Assembly (NCBI RefSeq): GCF_017351175.1
Contig: NZ_JAFMPN010000005.1
Span: 62,001-126,000, forward strand
Direction of reading: 5' to 3'
DNA length: 64,000 bases
From: Desulfovibrio sp. Huiquan2017
Lineage (GTDB): Bacteria > Desulfobacterota > Desulfovibrionia > Desulfovibrionales > Desulfovibrionaceae
Shown here piece by piece: positions 42,841 to 53,459 of the stretch. The notes below the pieces were generated by a model. That model worked only from the letters and a program-made list of their open reading frames with translations. It was not told where the DNA came from and searched no databases. Numbering within the stretch: position 1 is the stretch's first letter; the number at the start of each line of letters is the position of its first letter. The position numbers and the translations under genes were made by a program.

Positions 42841-43272
42841 CTACCCCATGCGCCCGGCGATGTCGCTAACCCGGGCCTCGATGGCCTCTTCCTCGCGCTC
42901 GCCCTTGAGCGCCACGGCTTCGGCGATCTTCTTGTTCAGGTCCTCGAAGCTGCACGGCTTCATAAGGTAGTCATATGCCCCGTGCTGAATGCCTTCCACG
43001 GCCGAAGGGACCGTGGCATGGCCGGTCAGCATGATGACTTCGACCAGGGGGTGCGCTTCCTTGATCTCCTGCAACACGACCAGGCCGTCCTTGCCGGGCA
43101 TCTTCATATCCAGGATGACCACCTGAATGTTCGGATATTCCGCCAACTGGACCATGGCCTCGTCACCGTCGAAGGCTTGGAAAACGGTCATGTTGCGCTT
43201 TTCGAGCCGCTTGGCCATGGTTTCGACGAACCCTCGCTCGTCGTCCACGATCAAAACAGTGGCATCAGTCAT
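42841..43272 (-). CDS. Stand-alone receiver protein 3
   Basis: A 143-residue receiver: VLIVDDERGF, VVILDMKMPGKDG, MLTGHA, LMKPCS, then a charged C-terminal helix. Overlaps the kinase gene by eight bases. Confidence 0.92.
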   Translation of the reverse strand: MTDATVLIVDDERGFVETMAKRLEKRNMTVFQAFDGDEAMVQLAEYPNIQVVILDMKMPGKDGLVVLQEIKEAHPLVEVIMLTGHATVPSAVEGIQHGAYDYLMKPCSFEDLNKKIAEAVALKGEREEEAIEARVSDIAGRMG

Positions 43273-44980
43273 GTTGAATCTCCTGTCGCGTTTCAGGTTG
43301 CCTGGTGGACGCGGGCAGCGGCAAACGGATGGTGAACCGCGTGCCCTTGCCCATTGCGCTTTCCACGTCTATCTCTCCACCCATCTGGTGGATAATGCCG
43401 AAACATATGGATAATCCGAGTCCGCTCCCCTTGCCCACAGGCTTGGTGGTGAAGAACGGATCGAAAATGCGGCCCAGATTCGCGGCCGGAATGCCGGGGC
43501 CAGTGTCCTCCACGGCAATGACCGCCTGGCCGTCCTGCACGCCGCAACGGAGGGACAGCTTGCCGCCGTCTGGCTCCATGGCCTGGATCGCGTTGTTGAC
43601 CAGATTGAGCAGGACCTGTTGCAGTTCGGTGGCCGATGCGGAAATGCACGGCATGGACTCGTCCAGATCGAGGTTGAAGTCCACTTGGGCGAACCGGGCC
43701 TGCTGCATGGAGATGTCCACCACTTCGCGGATGAAATCGGGTACGGCCATCTCGGTCACCCGGGAATCGGACTGCCTAGCAAAGGAAAGGAGCTTGTGGG
43801 TGATATCCTTGCACCGTCGCCCCTGGTTGCCCACCTGGGTCAACGCCCGCCGAATCTCGCCATAGGAAGGCAGGTCCTTGCCTTCGTCCTCCATGAGGTC
43901 GCCGACCCAGCCCGCCTCCTCGATCATGATGGCTACCGGATTATTGATCTCGTGCGCGATGCCGGCGGCCAGCTCGCCGATGGCCGCCAGCTTGCCGGTC
44001 TCGACGATCTGCTTGCTCATGAGCTCGGACTCCTGATCGATGGCCTGGAAACGAAGCACGAGCTTGCGCGAGATGATCAGGGCCATGGCCACGATGGCCA
44101 GGCCACCGATGAGAAAGATGCCCAGGGTCACAAGTTCGGTGCGGGTCATGGCCGAGAAGGCGTCGGAGGTCTTCTGCTGATAGACCAGCTTCCAATCCCC
44201 GCCCTTGAGGGGCGCGGTCACCGTGACGTACGTATCGCCCCCGCGGTCCACGGATTCAAAGATGGATACCCCGGCCAAGGAGCTGATGTCGCCAACCTGA
44301 CGGCGCGGGGTCAATTCCAGATCCTGGTTGCGCTCGTCCTTGGGCCGGGTCTGGTACACGCCCCGCCCGTTCAGGATGTAGGCGAAGCCGGTCTCGCCGA
44401 TGCGGATGTTCTGGACCAGGTAGCTGAAGGACAGGAAGTCGATGGTCGCCCTGAGAGTCCAGCGCGCCTCGCCCCGTCCCTGGCTGATGGAGATGATGAA
44501 GTGGGGGGACTGGCGCAACCCCTCGAACACATCGCTGATGATGGCGTCGCGTTCCTTGGAGTTGCGAAACCAGTCCGCCCCGGAGTAGTCCGCTCCCAAA
44601 AGGTTAAACGGACCGGCATAGGCCACCTGGCGGCCTTGGCTGTCAACCACGCCCAGGTCAACGAAGATGCGGCCGTACTGCTGCTGCATCCCGCGCAGGG
44701 CCTTTTCCAGGTGGTTCGAGGTGGTCAGGTATTCGAAAGAGGAGGTCCGGGCGATGTATTGGACCTCGGTGAGCTTGTCTTGCAGGAAAGTGTTGATGTC
44801 GGCCGCGTGCTTGTCCACGACCTCGCCCAGATGGGCGAAAACCTTTTCGGTATATATTGAGCGGAACTGATGGAAGATGAGTCCGCCCACTAAGATGAGC
44901 GGGGCGAAAGATACCGTGATGACCGTCAGCGACAGATTGCGCGACAGGTTGTCGTATGATGACTTCCGCTCGGGATGCAT
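43265..44980 (-). CDS. Membrane sensor histidine kinase with dCache-like domain
   Basis: A 571-residue kinase. Two membrane helices (about 18-38 and 283-305) flank a periplasmic dCache-like region (GGDWKLVYQQ). No HAMP is obvious. HisKA: GIAHEINNPVAIMIEEAG; HATPase: LLNLVNNAIQAM, VEDTGPGI, FDPFFTTK. First gene of an operon with three receivers and the TauE-like exporter. A consensus sigma-54 promoter lies 70-80 bases upstream. Confidence 0.9.
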   Translation of the reverse strand: MHPERKSSYDNLSRNLSLTVITVSFAPLILVGGLIFHQFRSIYTEKVFAHLGEVVDKHAADINTFLQDKLTEVQYIARTSSFEYLTTSNHLEKALRGMQQQYGRIFVDLGVVDSQGRQVAYAGPFNLLGADYSGADWFRNSKERDAIISDVFEGLRQSPHFIISISQGRGEARWTLRATIDFLSFSYLVQNIRIGETGFAYILNGRGVYQTRPKDERNQDLELTPRRQVGDISSLAGVSIFESVDRGGDTYVTVTAPLKGGDWKLVYQQKTSDAFSAMTRTELVTLGIFLIGGLAIVAMALIISRKLVLRFQAIDQESELMSKQIVETGKLAAIGELAAGIAHEINNPVAIMIEEAGWVGDLMEDEGKDLPSYGEIRRALTQVGNQGRRCKDITHKLLSFARQSDSRVTEMAVPDFIREVVDISMQQARFAQVDFNLDLDESMPCISASATELQQVLLNLVNNAIQAMEPDGGKLSLRCGVQDGQAVIAVEDTGPGIPAANLGRIFDPFFTTKPVGKGSGLGLSICFGIIHQMGGEIDVESAMGKGTRFTIRLPLPASTRQPETRQEIQHD

Positions 44981-45546
44981 GGCCCCACTCTCGGTTGCGG
45001 TCTCGGCCGTCCCGGCCGTATACCCTTCACCTCTACCTGATCACCATGAGCAAGCCGTGTGCCATAACCGCCTTCGCCCCAATGGGACAGTGATGACGAC
45101 GATTAATCACAATATACTAGAATTACTAACCTTGTTTAAAGACATTTCCCCGCAACCGTCTCATTCTCGACGACCGGGAGGCGGGCGCGACATCCCGATG
45201 CCTACGCTTTTGGGGTAAAATCGGTACTTTTTGCCCCGGCGGAACAAAAAGTACCGCACCCATCAATACACCCCGGATCCCCGTATGAAAGGGCACACAT
45301 CCAATCCATAGCATGACATGGGTAAAAACGCCCCACTTTTCCATTCATTCCTTTGAATAGGTTTGGCATTTTTTTTCACCCCGGTAGGCCCGCTCGCCGG
45401 TTCCTTCCGAACCACAATGCCATAACAAATTGTAATAACAGAGTATTAGCAACATTCAACAAGTGGAGAAAAAAGTATCATGACCTGTTGCATTTCCCAC
45501 CGTCAGCATGTTCATTGAAGAGAAACCTCACAGGAGAGACCACGTC
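44981..45546. other. Divergent intergenic region
   Basis: A 566-bp gap between the kinase (minus) and a lone receiver (plus). Holds the sigma-54 site at 45050-45063 and otherwise no clear gene. Confidence 0.5.
45050..45063 (-). promoter_or_regulatory. Sigma-54 promoter for the kinase-receiver-TauE operon
   Basis: On the minus strand: TGGCACACGGCTTGC. The GG at 45062-45063 and GC at 45050-45051 are ten bases apart, the required -24/-12 spacing. Confidence 0.65.
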
Positions 45547-45915
45547 ATGCCCGATTCCATCCGCATATTACTCGTTGACGACGAACCCGCCTTCGTCTCG
45601 GTCCTGTCCCGCCGACTCGGCCATATGGGGGCGCGGGTGCATACGGCCGAGGGCGGGGTCGAGGCCTGGGCCGTGCTGGAATCCGGCCCCGTGGACGTGG
45701 TTCTGCTGGACATGAACATGCCCGACCTGAACGGAATCGAGACCCTCAAGATCATCCGCAAGAATTTTCCGGCCACTGAGGTCATCGTGCTCACGGGCGA
45801 AGGCGACATGGCCCGGCACATGCAATCCCTGGATGCCGGCGCCTTCGACTTTCTCCTCAAGCCCGTCCCCCTGGAACGGCTTTGGAAACGCATTCTGGAC
45901 GCCGCCGGACGATAA
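45547..45915 (+). CDS. Stand-alone receiver protein 4
   Basis: A 122-residue receiver with ILLVDDEP, VVLLDMNMP, VLTGEG and LLKPVP. The start follows AGGAGAGA. Divergent from the kinase operon; may take part in the same phosphorelay. Confidence 0.9.
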   Translation: MPDSIRILLVDDEPAFVSVLSRRLGHMGARVHTAEGGVEAWAVLESGPVDVVLLDMNMPDLNGIETLKIIRKNFPATEVIVLTGEGDMARHMQSLDAGAFDFLLKPVPLERLWKRILDAAGR

Positions 45916-46077
45916 TTCCCGCGCTCCGATCGGCCCGGACGGCAGAAGAACTTCCCGCCATGCAAAACGTGGTGCCGAAAGAGTTGGTTATGGTTGCATT
46001 GCCGCCCGACTCCGGGCAATCTGATAAGGGTGCCTCCTTTGGAGACCGTCCCTCAAACCAGCCCATCAGGAGTAAAT

Positions 46078-48270
46078 GTGACGCAGAGAATACAGGCAGG
46101 CAATCTGTCGATACACGAGGATCTCGCCCGGGCCGTGCGAACCATCGCCAACGGCACAGGATTGACCGAAGCCGCCTTTTGGGCCGGAGCCGAAGCCGTG
46201 TTCCGGAGCTTCACCCCGCGCAACCGGGAGCTGTTGGCCGAACGCGACCGCATCCAGGCCGCCATGGACGAATGGCACGGGGCGCACCCCGGCCAGCCCG
46301 GGGACAAGCAAACCTATCACGCCTTCCTGCGCGAGATCGGCTATCTTGTGCCCGAAGGCGGGGATTTCACCATCTCCACGGAGAACGTAGACCCCGAGAT
46401 CGCCACCATAGCCGGGCCGCAATTGGTGGTCCCGGCGACCAACGCCCGCTTCGCCCTGAACGCGGCCAACGCCCGCTGGGGCAGCCTGTACGACGCGCTC
46501 TACGGCTCGGATGTCATTGAGCGGGACGAGATTCCGGCCAAGGGATACGACCCCAAACGAGGACAGCAGGTCATGGCCTGGGCGGCCGCCCATCTGGACG
46601 TCGCCGTCCCCCTGGCCGACGGAGCGCACCGCGACGCGGCCGGATTCAACGTGGTTGATGGCCCGTCGGGCAAGGAAATCTCCGTCTCCCTGCTCAACGG
46701 CAAGGGTACATCCCTGCGCGACCCGTCCCAATTCGCGGGCTTCATCGAGCGGGACGGCGAACTCAAGGCCCTGCTCTTCGTCAAAAACGGCCTGCACATC
46801 GAAATGCAGTTCGACCCCGAGCACCCGGTGGGCCGCGACCACCCGGCGGGCGTCAAGGATGTGGTCCTGGAGTCGGCCATATCCACCATCCTCGACTGCG
46901 AAGACTCCGTCGCCGTGGTGGACGGCGAAGACAAGGCCCTGACCTACCTGAACCTATTCGGCCTGATCAGGGGCGACCTCGAAGCCAGTTTCGACAAAGG
47001 CGGCAGGATCGTGACTCGCACCCTGAACGACGACCGGACCTACACCGCGCCCGACGGAGGGACCGTGACCCTGCCCGGCCGGAGCATGCTGCTGGCCCGC
47101 ACCGTGGGCCACCTGATGACCACGGACGCAGTCCTGCTGGATGGCGAGGAGGTGCCGGAAGGCATCCTCGATACGCTGGCCACCGGGCTGATCTTCCTGC
47201 ACGACCTCCACAGCGACGGCCGCTGGCGAAACAGCCGGACGGGCAGCGTATACATCGTCAAGCCCAAGATGCACGGTCCCGACGAGGTCGCCTTCACCCG
47301 CGACTTGTTCTCGGCCGTGGAAACGGCCCTGGGCATGCCCCCGTTGAGCCTCAAGGTGGGCATCATGGACGAGGAGCGTCGGACCACACTGAATCTCAAG
47401 GAATGCATCCGGGCGGCAAAAGACCGGGTCATCTTCATCAACACAGGCTTTCTGGACCGCACGGGCGACGAGATCCACACGGCCATGGAGGCCGGTCCCG
47501 TGGTCCGTAAGGAGGCCATCAAGGCCGAGCCGTGGATCGAGGCCTACGAGGACTGGAACGTGGACATCGGCCTGGCCTGCGGGTTTTCCGGCAAGGCCCA
47601 GATAGGCAAGGGCATGTGGGCCAAGCCGGACATGATGCGCGAGATGGTCGAGACCAAGGGCGCGCACCCCAAGGCCGGGGCCAACTGCGCTTGGGTGCCC
47701 TCTCCCACGGCGGCCACCCTGCACGCCCTGCATTACCATCAGACGGACGTCTTCGCACGCCAGCGCGAGCTGGCCGGGAAGATGCGCGCCTCCCTCGACG
47801 CCCTGACCACCCTGCCGCTCATGCGCGGCGAACGCCCGACCGCCGAGGACATCGCCCTTGAGCTGAGCAACAATTGCCAGTCCATCCTCGGCTACGTGGT
47901 CCGCTGGGTGGACCAGGGCGTAGGCTGCTCCAAGGTGCCGGACATCAACGGCGTGGGCCTCATGGAGGACCGGGCCACCCTGCGCATCTCCAGCCAGCAC
48001 CTGGCCAACTGGCTGCGTCATTCCATCTGCACCGGGGAGGAGGTCATGAACACCCTCAAGGCCATGGCCGAGGTGGTGGACCGCCAGAACCAGGGGGATC
48101 CGGACTACCGTCCCATGGCCCCGGACTTCGACAAGAGTTTCGCCTTCCAGGCGGCCCGCGACCTGATCTTCAAAGGCGCGCGCCAGCCCAACGGCTATAC
48201 CGAACCGATCCTGCACGCCCGGCGCCGCCAAGTAAAAGCCGCCGATAAACCCGCCACCGTGGAGAAATAA
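46078..48270 (+). CDS. glcB: Malate synthase G
   Basis: Condenses glyoxylate with acetyl-CoA to malate. 730 residues from the GTG at 46078 (AGGAG just upstream), close to the usual 720-730 of the G form. Typical segments: [42 protein letters not shown] and [19 protein letters not shown]. No isocitrate lyase gene is in the window, so glyoxylate may come from glycolate or glycine. The serine dehydratase gene starts two bases after the stop. Confidence 0.95.
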   Translation: MTQRIQAGNLSIHEDLARAVRTIANGTGLTEAAFWAGAEAVFRSFTPRNRELLAERDRIQAAMDEWHGAHPGQPGDKQTYHAFLREIGYLVPEGGDFTISTENVDPEIATIAGPQLVVPATNARFALNAANARWGSLYDALYGSDVIERDEIPAKGYDPKRGQQVMAWAAAHLDVAVPLADGAHRDAAGFNVVDGPSGKEISVSLLNGKGTSLRDPSQFAGFIERDGELKALLFVKNGLHIEMQFDPEHPVGRDHPAGVKDVVLESAISTILDCEDSVAVVDGEDKALTYLNLFGLIRGDLEASFDKGGRIVTRTLNDDRTYTAPDGGTVTLPGRSMLLARTVGHLMTTDAVLLDGEEVPEGILDTLATGLIFLHDLHSDGRWRNSRTGSVYIVKPKMHGPDEVAFTRDLFSAVETALGMPPLSLKVGIMDEERRTTLNLKECIRAAKDRVIFINTGFLDRTGDEIHTAMEAGPVVRKEAIKAEPWIEAYEDWNVDIGLACGFSGKAQIGKGMWAKPDMMREMVETKGAHPKAGANCAWVPSPTAATLHALHYHQTDVFARQRELAGKMRASLDALTTLPLMRGERPTAEDIALELSNNCQSILGYVVRWVDQGVGCSKVPDINGVGLMEDRATLRISSQHLANWLRHSICTGEEVMNTLKAMAEVVDRQNQGDPDYRPMAPDFDKSFAFQAARDLIFKGARQPNGYTEPILHARRRQVKAADKPATVEK

Positions 48271-48272
48271 AC

Positions 48273-49634
48273 ATGGCGTCCATCACCACATCCATCTTCG
48301 AACTGCTCAAGATCGGCCCCGGCCCGTCCAGCTCGCACACCATCGGCCCCATGCGGGCCGGTTTCGATTTCATGCGTTTGATCCGGGAACTGCCCGAAGC
48401 GGACCGCCAAAGCGCCGACGACCTCGAAATCCGGCTGTTCGGCTCCCTGTCCGCCACGGGCGAGGGACATGGCACCCCCCGGGCGATCATGTCCGGGCTG
48501 CTCGGCTCCCAGCCCGACACCTGCGGGGCCGACACCCTGGAACAGTTCATGGACAAGGACAAATCCTTCGACCTGGACCTGGGAGGCAAGACCCTGGCCT
48601 TTGCGCCCGGCCGGATCATCATGGACGCGGTGCAACACGACTACGCCCATCCCAACACCATGATCTTCCGGCTCAAGGTCGGGGACCGCATCCTGCTGGA
48701 ACGCATCTACTACTCCGTGGGCGGCGGGTTCCTGCGCTGGGACGGCTGGGAAGAGCCCGAACGGGGCGCGCCGCTCCACCCCTACTCGACCATGGCCGAG
48801 TTGAAGAAGCACCTGCGGGACAAATCCATGCGGCTGCACGAACTCATCCTGGCCAACGAAACGGCCATCACCGGAGCCACCGAGGAAGAGATCAATCTGG
48901 GACTCGACCACATCATCGCGGTCATGGAGCAGGCCGTGGAAAACGGCATCCGGACATCGGGCGTGCTGCCCGGACCCATCGGCCTCCAACGCAAGGCCGC
49001 GGCCATGTACGACCGCGCCCGCCAGGAGTATTTCCAGGGACCGGGCTTCATCAAGGCGCTCAACGCATACGCCCTGGCCGCCTCCGAAGAGAACGCGGCC
49101 GGGCACTGCGTGGTCACGGCCCCCACCTGCGGGGCCGCCGGGGTCATACCGGCCATCATCTTCATGCTCAAGCGGCATACCGGGGCCTTGCAGACCGAGG
49201 TGCGCGAGGGACTGCTGGCCGCCTGCGCCATTGGTTTCCTGTGCAAGCACAACGCTTCCATCTCCGGGGCCGAAGTCGGCTGCCAGGGCGAAGTGGGTGT
49301 GGCCTCGACCATGGCCGCGGCCATGATCGCCTATGCCCGGGGCTACCGCTTCCAGGTCACGGAAAATGCCGCCGAAATCGCTCTGGAACACCATCTGGGA
49401 CTGACCTGCGATCCGGTGGGCGGCTTTGTTCAGATCCCATGCATCGAGCGCAACGCCATGGGCGCGGTCAAAGCGTTCAACGCCTATCTCATCGCCTCCA
49501 CCCTGGACGAAAGCTACCAGAAGGTGGATCTGGACAAGGCCATCCGGGCCATGGCCCAGACCGGCCGGGACATGTCCAACAAATATAAGGAGACCTCCGA
49601 GGCCGGGCTGGCCCTAAGCTTCACGGAGTGTTGA
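48273..49634 (+). CDS. sdaA: L-serine dehydratase (iron-sulfur, single chain)
   Basis: Converts L-serine to pyruvate and ammonia with a [4Fe-4S] cluster. 453 residues; both alpha and beta parts in one chain. Cluster and active-site segments: [48 protein letters not shown]-terminal [13 protein letters not shown]. Two bases after malate synthase, so the two form an operon. Confidence 0.95.
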   Translation: MASITTSIFELLKIGPGPSSSHTIGPMRAGFDFMRLIRELPEADRQSADDLEIRLFGSLSATGEGHGTPRAIMSGLLGSQPDTCGADTLEQFMDKDKSFDLDLGGKTLAFAPGRIIMDAVQHDYAHPNTMIFRLKVGDRILLERIYYSVGGGFLRWDGWEEPERGAPLHPYSTMAELKKHLRDKSMRLHELILANETAITGATEEEINLGLDHIIAVMEQAVENGIRTSGVLPGPIGLQRKAAAMYDRARQEYFQGPGFIKALNAYALAASEENAAGHCVVTAPTCGAAGVIPAIIFMLKRHTGALQTEVREGLLAACAIGFLCKHNASISGAEVGCQGEVGVASTMAAAMIAYARGYRFQVTENAAEIALEHHLGLTCDPVGGFVQIPCIERNAMGAVKAFNAYLIASTLDESYQKVDLDKAIRAMAQTGRDMSNKYKETSEAGLALSFTEC

Positions 49635-49800
49635 CGATCCGCCGGACGCCCGTCCGGTCCGGCCCCTCTTGTCCGCCCCCGGCCGCCCCCTGAACACGCT
49701 TCAGCGGCATAGGCCGGGGGCAGAATTCTCTTGCTTTACAATCGGTTCACTGATAAAAAATCCTCTTGGCTTTTGCCCTTTTTCTTCTTGGGAGTTCACA

Positions 49801-50529
49801 GTGATTTCTTTCAGAGGCGTCAACAAATGGTATGGGGACTTCCAGGTCCTCAAGAATATCAACCTCAATGTGACCAAAGGGGAAGTGGTCGTGGTTTGCG
49901 GGCCCTCCGGATCCGGCAAATCCACCATGATCCGCTGCATCAACCGCCTTGAGCCCATTCAGGAAGGGGACATTCTGGTGGACGGCATGAACGTCTCCGA
50001 CGCGCGCACCAACATGACTTTGCTGCGCGCCGAAGTCGGCTTCGTCTTCCAGCAGTTCAACCTCTACCCGCACATGACGGTCATGGAAAACATCACCCTG
50101 GCCCCCACGCTGGTGCGCGGCATGAGCCGGGGCGACGCCACGGCCATCGGCATGGACCTGCTCAAGAAGGTCGGCATCCCGGACAAGGCCGGGGCCTACC
50201 CCTCTCAACTCTCCGGCGGTCAGCAGCAACGCGTGGCCATCGCACGGGGATTGGCCATGCAACCCAAAATCATGCTCTTCGACGAACCCACCTCAGCCCT
50301 GGACCCCGAGATGATCAACGAGGTCCTGGACGTCATGAAGTCCCTGGCCCGCGAGGGCATGACCATGGTCTGCGTCACGCACGAAATGGGCTTCGCCCGC
50401 GAAGTGGCGGACCGGGTCATCTTCATGGACGACGGCTACCTCATAGAAGAGAACACGCCCGAGGAATTCTTCCACAATCCACAATCCGATAGAACAAAGG
50501 ACTTCCTCAGCAAGATACTCAGCCACTGA
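49801..50529 (+). CDS. Polar amino-acid ABC transporter ATPase
   Basis: A 242-residue ATPase of the GlnQ/HisP type: Walker [11 protein letters not shown]-loop [15 protein letters not shown], signature LSGGQQQR, Walker [15 protein letters not shown]-loop VTHE. GTG start after GGGAG. Followed by the binding protein and fused permease of the same system. Confidence 0.92.
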   Translation: MISFRGVNKWYGDFQVLKNINLNVTKGEVVVVCGPSGSGKSTMIRCINRLEPIQEGDILVDGMNVSDARTNMTLLRAEVGFVFQQFNLYPHMTVMENITLAPTLVRGMSRGDATAIGMDLLKKVGIPDKAGAYPSQLSGGQQQRVAIARGLAMQPKIMLFDEPTSALDPEMINEVLDVMKSLAREGMTMVCVTHEMGFAREVADRVIFMDDGYLIEENTPEEFFHNPQSDRTKDFLSKILSH

Positions 50530-50538
50530 CGGATTTTC

Positions 50539-50573
50539 GCCCTTGCCGGACACGGTGTCCGACAAGGGCTTTT
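50539..50573 (+). terminator. Hairpin between ATPase and binding-protein genes
   Basis: GCCCTTG...CAAGGGC with an inner CGGACA/TGTCCG stem (50539-50569), then TTTT. Could attenuate or separate the transcripts. Confidence 0.7.
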
Positions 50574-50602
50574 CATACGGACTCAATAACCAGGAGAGGT
50601 AA

Positions 50603-51427
50603 ATGAGAGTTCTCAAAGTCACCGCTATGGCCGCGCTGCTGGTCTTGGCCGCTTCCGTCGCGTTCGCCGGGCCCACCTACGATCAGGTCATGTCCACCAA
50701 GACCATCAAGGTCGGCCTGTCCAACCAGGGTATTCCCTTCGGCTTCATCGACGACAAGAACGAGTGGGTCGGCTTCGATGTCGATATGGCCACCGAGATC
50801 GCCAAGCGCCTCGGCTGCAAGCTCGAAAAGGTCGTGGTCAACAACAACACCCGCATTTCCTTCGTCCAGACCAATCCGCCCAAGGTGGACATGGTCCTGT
50901 CCAACATGACCCACAAACGCGTGCGCGACGAGAAGATCGACTTCTCCATCACCTACTTCTTCGACGGCCAGAAGTTCCTGGCCAAGAAAGGCACGGTCAA
51001 GGACGTCGCGGACCTGGCCAACATGAAGGTCGGCTCCATGCAGGGCACCACCTCCATCGTCAACGCCACCGCCTACCTGAAGTCTCTGGGCAACCAGAAT
51101 CCTTCCGTCACCGGCTATGACGGCGAGGTCGCCATGTTCGAGGCCCTGCGTTCCGGCCGCGTGCAGGCCATCACCACCGACTCCACCATCCTGCTCGGCT
51201 ACGCAGCCAAGGTGCCCGGTCAGTTCGAACTGGTCGGCGACTTCATCTCCGACGAGCCCTACGGCATCGGCCTGCCCCAGGACGATTCCGCCTGGCGCGA
51301 CATCATCAACTTCACCATCCAGGACATCTGGAAGGACGGCACCTACAAGAAGATCTACAACAAGTGGTTCGGCCCGGATTCCCAGTATCCGTTCCCGCTG
51401 ACCTCCAAGATCGAGATGTGGCCCTAA
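50603..51427 (+). CDS. Periplasmic amino-acid-binding protein
   Basis: A 274-residue exported protein with signal peptide (about 1-22, SVAFAG), SBP_bac_3 family: IKVGLSNQGIPFGFIDDKNEWVGFDVD, MVLSNMTHKRVRDEKIDFS, IYNKWFGP. Captures a polar amino acid for the adjacent transporter; the substrate cannot be told from sequence alone. Confidence 0.93.
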   Translation: MRVLKVTAMAALLVLAASVAFAGPTYDQVMSTKTIKVGLSNQGIPFGFIDDKNEWVGFDVDMATEIAKRLGCKLEKVVVNNNTRISFVQTNPPKVDMVLSNMTHKRVRDEKIDFSITYFFDGQKFLAKKGTVKDVADLANMKVGSMQGTTSIVNATAYLKSLGNQNPSVTGYDGEVAMFEALRSGRVQAITTDSTILLGYAAKVPGQFELVGDFISDEPYGIGLPQDDSAWRDIINFTIQDIWKDGTYKKIYNKWFGPDSQYPFPLTSKIEMWP

Positions 51428-51451
51428 GCGCAACGCCTAAGCCGATAATAC

Positions 51452-51480
51452 AGGTCCCGGAGCACCTTGCTCCGGGACCT
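51452..51480 (+). promoter_or_regulatory. Intercistronic stem-loop after the binding-protein gene
   Basis: 13-bp perfect stem AGGTCCCGGAGCA / TGCTCCGGGACCT, loop CCT, no T run. Such stems often protect the 3' end of binding-protein mRNA and lower permease expression. Confidence 0.65.
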
Positions 51481-51499
51481 CTGCCTTAAAAAGAGCACG

Positions 51500-53263
51500 A
51501 TGATAAAACGGTACTTCGAAAAAATCTGGGTCCAAAACCTGACCCTCCTCGCCCTGACCGGCCTGGTTATCTACTATTTCGCCTTCATCTTTGAATTCAA
51601 ATATGATTTCGACTGGGCCGTCTTCTTCGTAGAAGGCCAATACGGCCACATGGGCCACTTGATGCTCAACGGCATCAACACCACCCTGACCATCACCGTT
51701 TATTCGGCGGCCATCGCCCTGGTCATGGGCACGGTCTTCGGCCTGGCCCGACTGTCCTCCTTCAAACCGGTCTATTGGTTCGCCACGTGCTATGTCGAAC
51801 TTTTCCGCAATACGCCGCTGCTCATCCAGCTTTTTTTCTGGAACTTCGCCCTGCCCTACGCCTTTCCCGAGGAAATACGCTTCAAGCTCTTCGACATGAA
51901 CTTCGAGTTCTGGTGCGCCACCGTGGGCTGCGGCATCTTCACCGGCGCGTTCATGGCCGAGATCATCCGCGCGGGCATCCAGTCCATTCCCAAGGGACTG
52001 CTCGAAGCCGCCTATTCCTCCGGGCTGACTTTTCCCCAGACCCTGCGCAAGATCATCCTGCCGCTGGCCTTCCGCGAGATCATCCCGCCCCTGGGCAGCG
52101 AATTTCTCAACAACATGAAGAACACCTCCCTGGCCATGACCATCGGCGTATCCGAACTGTGCTGGTCCATGACCGAGGTGTACTCCCTGACCTACCGGAC
52201 CTTCGAGGCGTTCTCCGTGGCTACCCTGGTCTACCTGGGCCTGTCCCTGGCCATCGCGGGCATCCTCTACATCGTCAACGAACGCCTCAAGATCATGCCC
52301 CGCGACAGGATCACCCCCCTGCGCCGGGTGGCGGACGCCCTTTTCTGGCCCTTTGATTTTCTCGGCCGTAAACTGGAATACGTGTTCTGGTATTTCCGCA
52401 AAAGCCCGGACCAACGCACGGTCTCGCCCGTGAGACGCGCCCTGAGCCAGTTCTGCAAGCAGCTCGTCCTGGGCCTCAAGATCCTCTTCGTGGCCATCCT
52501 GATCTACGTCCTCTACAAGACCGCCATGGCGGTGATCCACTTCAACTGGGAAATCATCCGGGCCAACCTCAAGACGTTGCTCATCTGGCGTTTCCCCGGC
52601 GGCGACGACACCGAATTCTGTTACGGCCTGGGTGGACTGGCGGGCTCCCTGCTCATGGCCGCCATCTCCATCACCGGCAGCTTTTTCATCGGGTTGGCAG
52701 TCGGCATGGGCCGCACCTCCCGCAACCGCGTCTTCCGCATCCCCTGTCTGCTGTACATCGAACTTATCCGGGGCGTGCCGCTCATCCTGGTCATCCTGTG
52801 GTTCTACCAAGCCATCCTCGAATTCGTCTTCAAGGTGGACGTCCAAGCGTTCTGGGCCGCGACCATCGCCATGACCTTCTTCTTCGGGGCCTACATCGCC
52901 GAGACCGTGCGCGGCGGTATCGAGAACATCCCGCCCGGCCAGGTGGAGGCGGCCAAGGCCTCGGGCCTGACCTACTTCCAAACCATGCGCAAGATCGTCC
53001 TGCCCCAGGCGCTCAAGCAGATGCTCCCGGCCCTGGTCGGCATGTTCATCGCCGCATTCAAGGACACCTCGCTGGCCTACATCATCGGCGTCATGGAGCT
53101 GACCCGCGCGGCCTATGCCATCAACAACCGGATCATGGTCTACCCCTTCGAGATCTACACCACCGTGGCTGTGCTCTACTTCGTCTTCAGCTACTTCATG
53201 AGCCTCTACGCCAAACATCTCGAACGAAAACTCAGCCCTGAAACCATACGTATCGAAATGTAG
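51500..53263 (+). CDS. Fused double permease of an amino-acid ABC transporter
   Basis: A 587-residue protein holding two complete HisM/HisQ-type permease domains in one chain. The first (about 55-260) has the conserved loop AEIIRAGIQSIPKGLLEAAYSSGLT; the second (about 375-575) has AETVRGGIENIPPGQVEAAKASGLT. A linker with a charged segment and an extra helix joins them. Permeases of this type normally are separate genes of 220-300 residues. Together with the ATPase and binding protein it makes a full importer. Confidence 0.93.
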   Translation: MIKRYFEKIWVQNLTLLALTGLVIYYFAFIFEFKYDFDWAVFFVEGQYGHMGHLMLNGINTTLTITVYSAAIALVMGTVFGLARLSSFKPVYWFATCYVELFRNTPLLIQLFFWNFALPYAFPEEIRFKLFDMNFEFWCATVGCGIFTGAFMAEIIRAGIQSIPKGLLEAAYSSGLTFPQTLRKIILPLAFREIIPPLGSEFLNNMKNTSLAMTIGVSELCWSMTEVYSLTYRTFEAFSVATLVYLGLSLAIAGILYIVNERLKIMPRDRITPLRRVADALFWPFDFLGRKLEYVFWYFRKSPDQRTVSPVRRALSQFCKQLVLGLKILFVAILIYVLYKTAMAVIHFNWEIIRANLKTLLIWRFPGGDDTEFCYGLGGLAGSLLMAAISITGSFFIGLAVGMGRTSRNRVFRIPCLLYIELIRGVPLILVILWFYQAILEFVFKVDVQAFWAATIAMTFFFGAYIAETVRGGIENIPPGQVEAAKASGLTYFQTMRKIVLPQALKQMLPALVGMFIAAFKDTSLAYIIGVMELTRAAYAINNRIMVYPFEIYTTVAVLYFVFSYFMSLYAKHLERKLSPETIRIEM

Positions 53264-53288
53264 CCGGTCCATTGAGGACGCAAAAAAG

Positions 53289-53317
53289 GGAGGACGCCAT
53301 AAGCGTCCTCCTTTTTT
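53289..53317 (+). terminator. Transporter operon terminator
   Basis: GGAGGACGC-CATAA-GCGTCCTCC, then T6. Confidence 0.9.
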
Positions 53318-53403
53318 GCATCCCGGGCATCGGCCGTGCGCAACTTCTGCGCGCTTTGGCCGTGTGCCATTTTTGCTTCTCCATCATTTCAAGCAGTTGC
53401 GAT

Positions 53404-53418
53404 TGGCACACGCCTTGC
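53404..53418 (+). promoter_or_regulatory. Sigma-54 promoter for cytochrome c3
   Basis: TGGCACACGCCTTGC: GG at 53405-53406 and GC at 53417-53418, ten bases apart, 42 bases before the start codon. Confidence 0.7.
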
Positions 53419-53459
53419 GATGGTTCAGGCAACCGCGAACGCAAACCATTGGAGGCATC

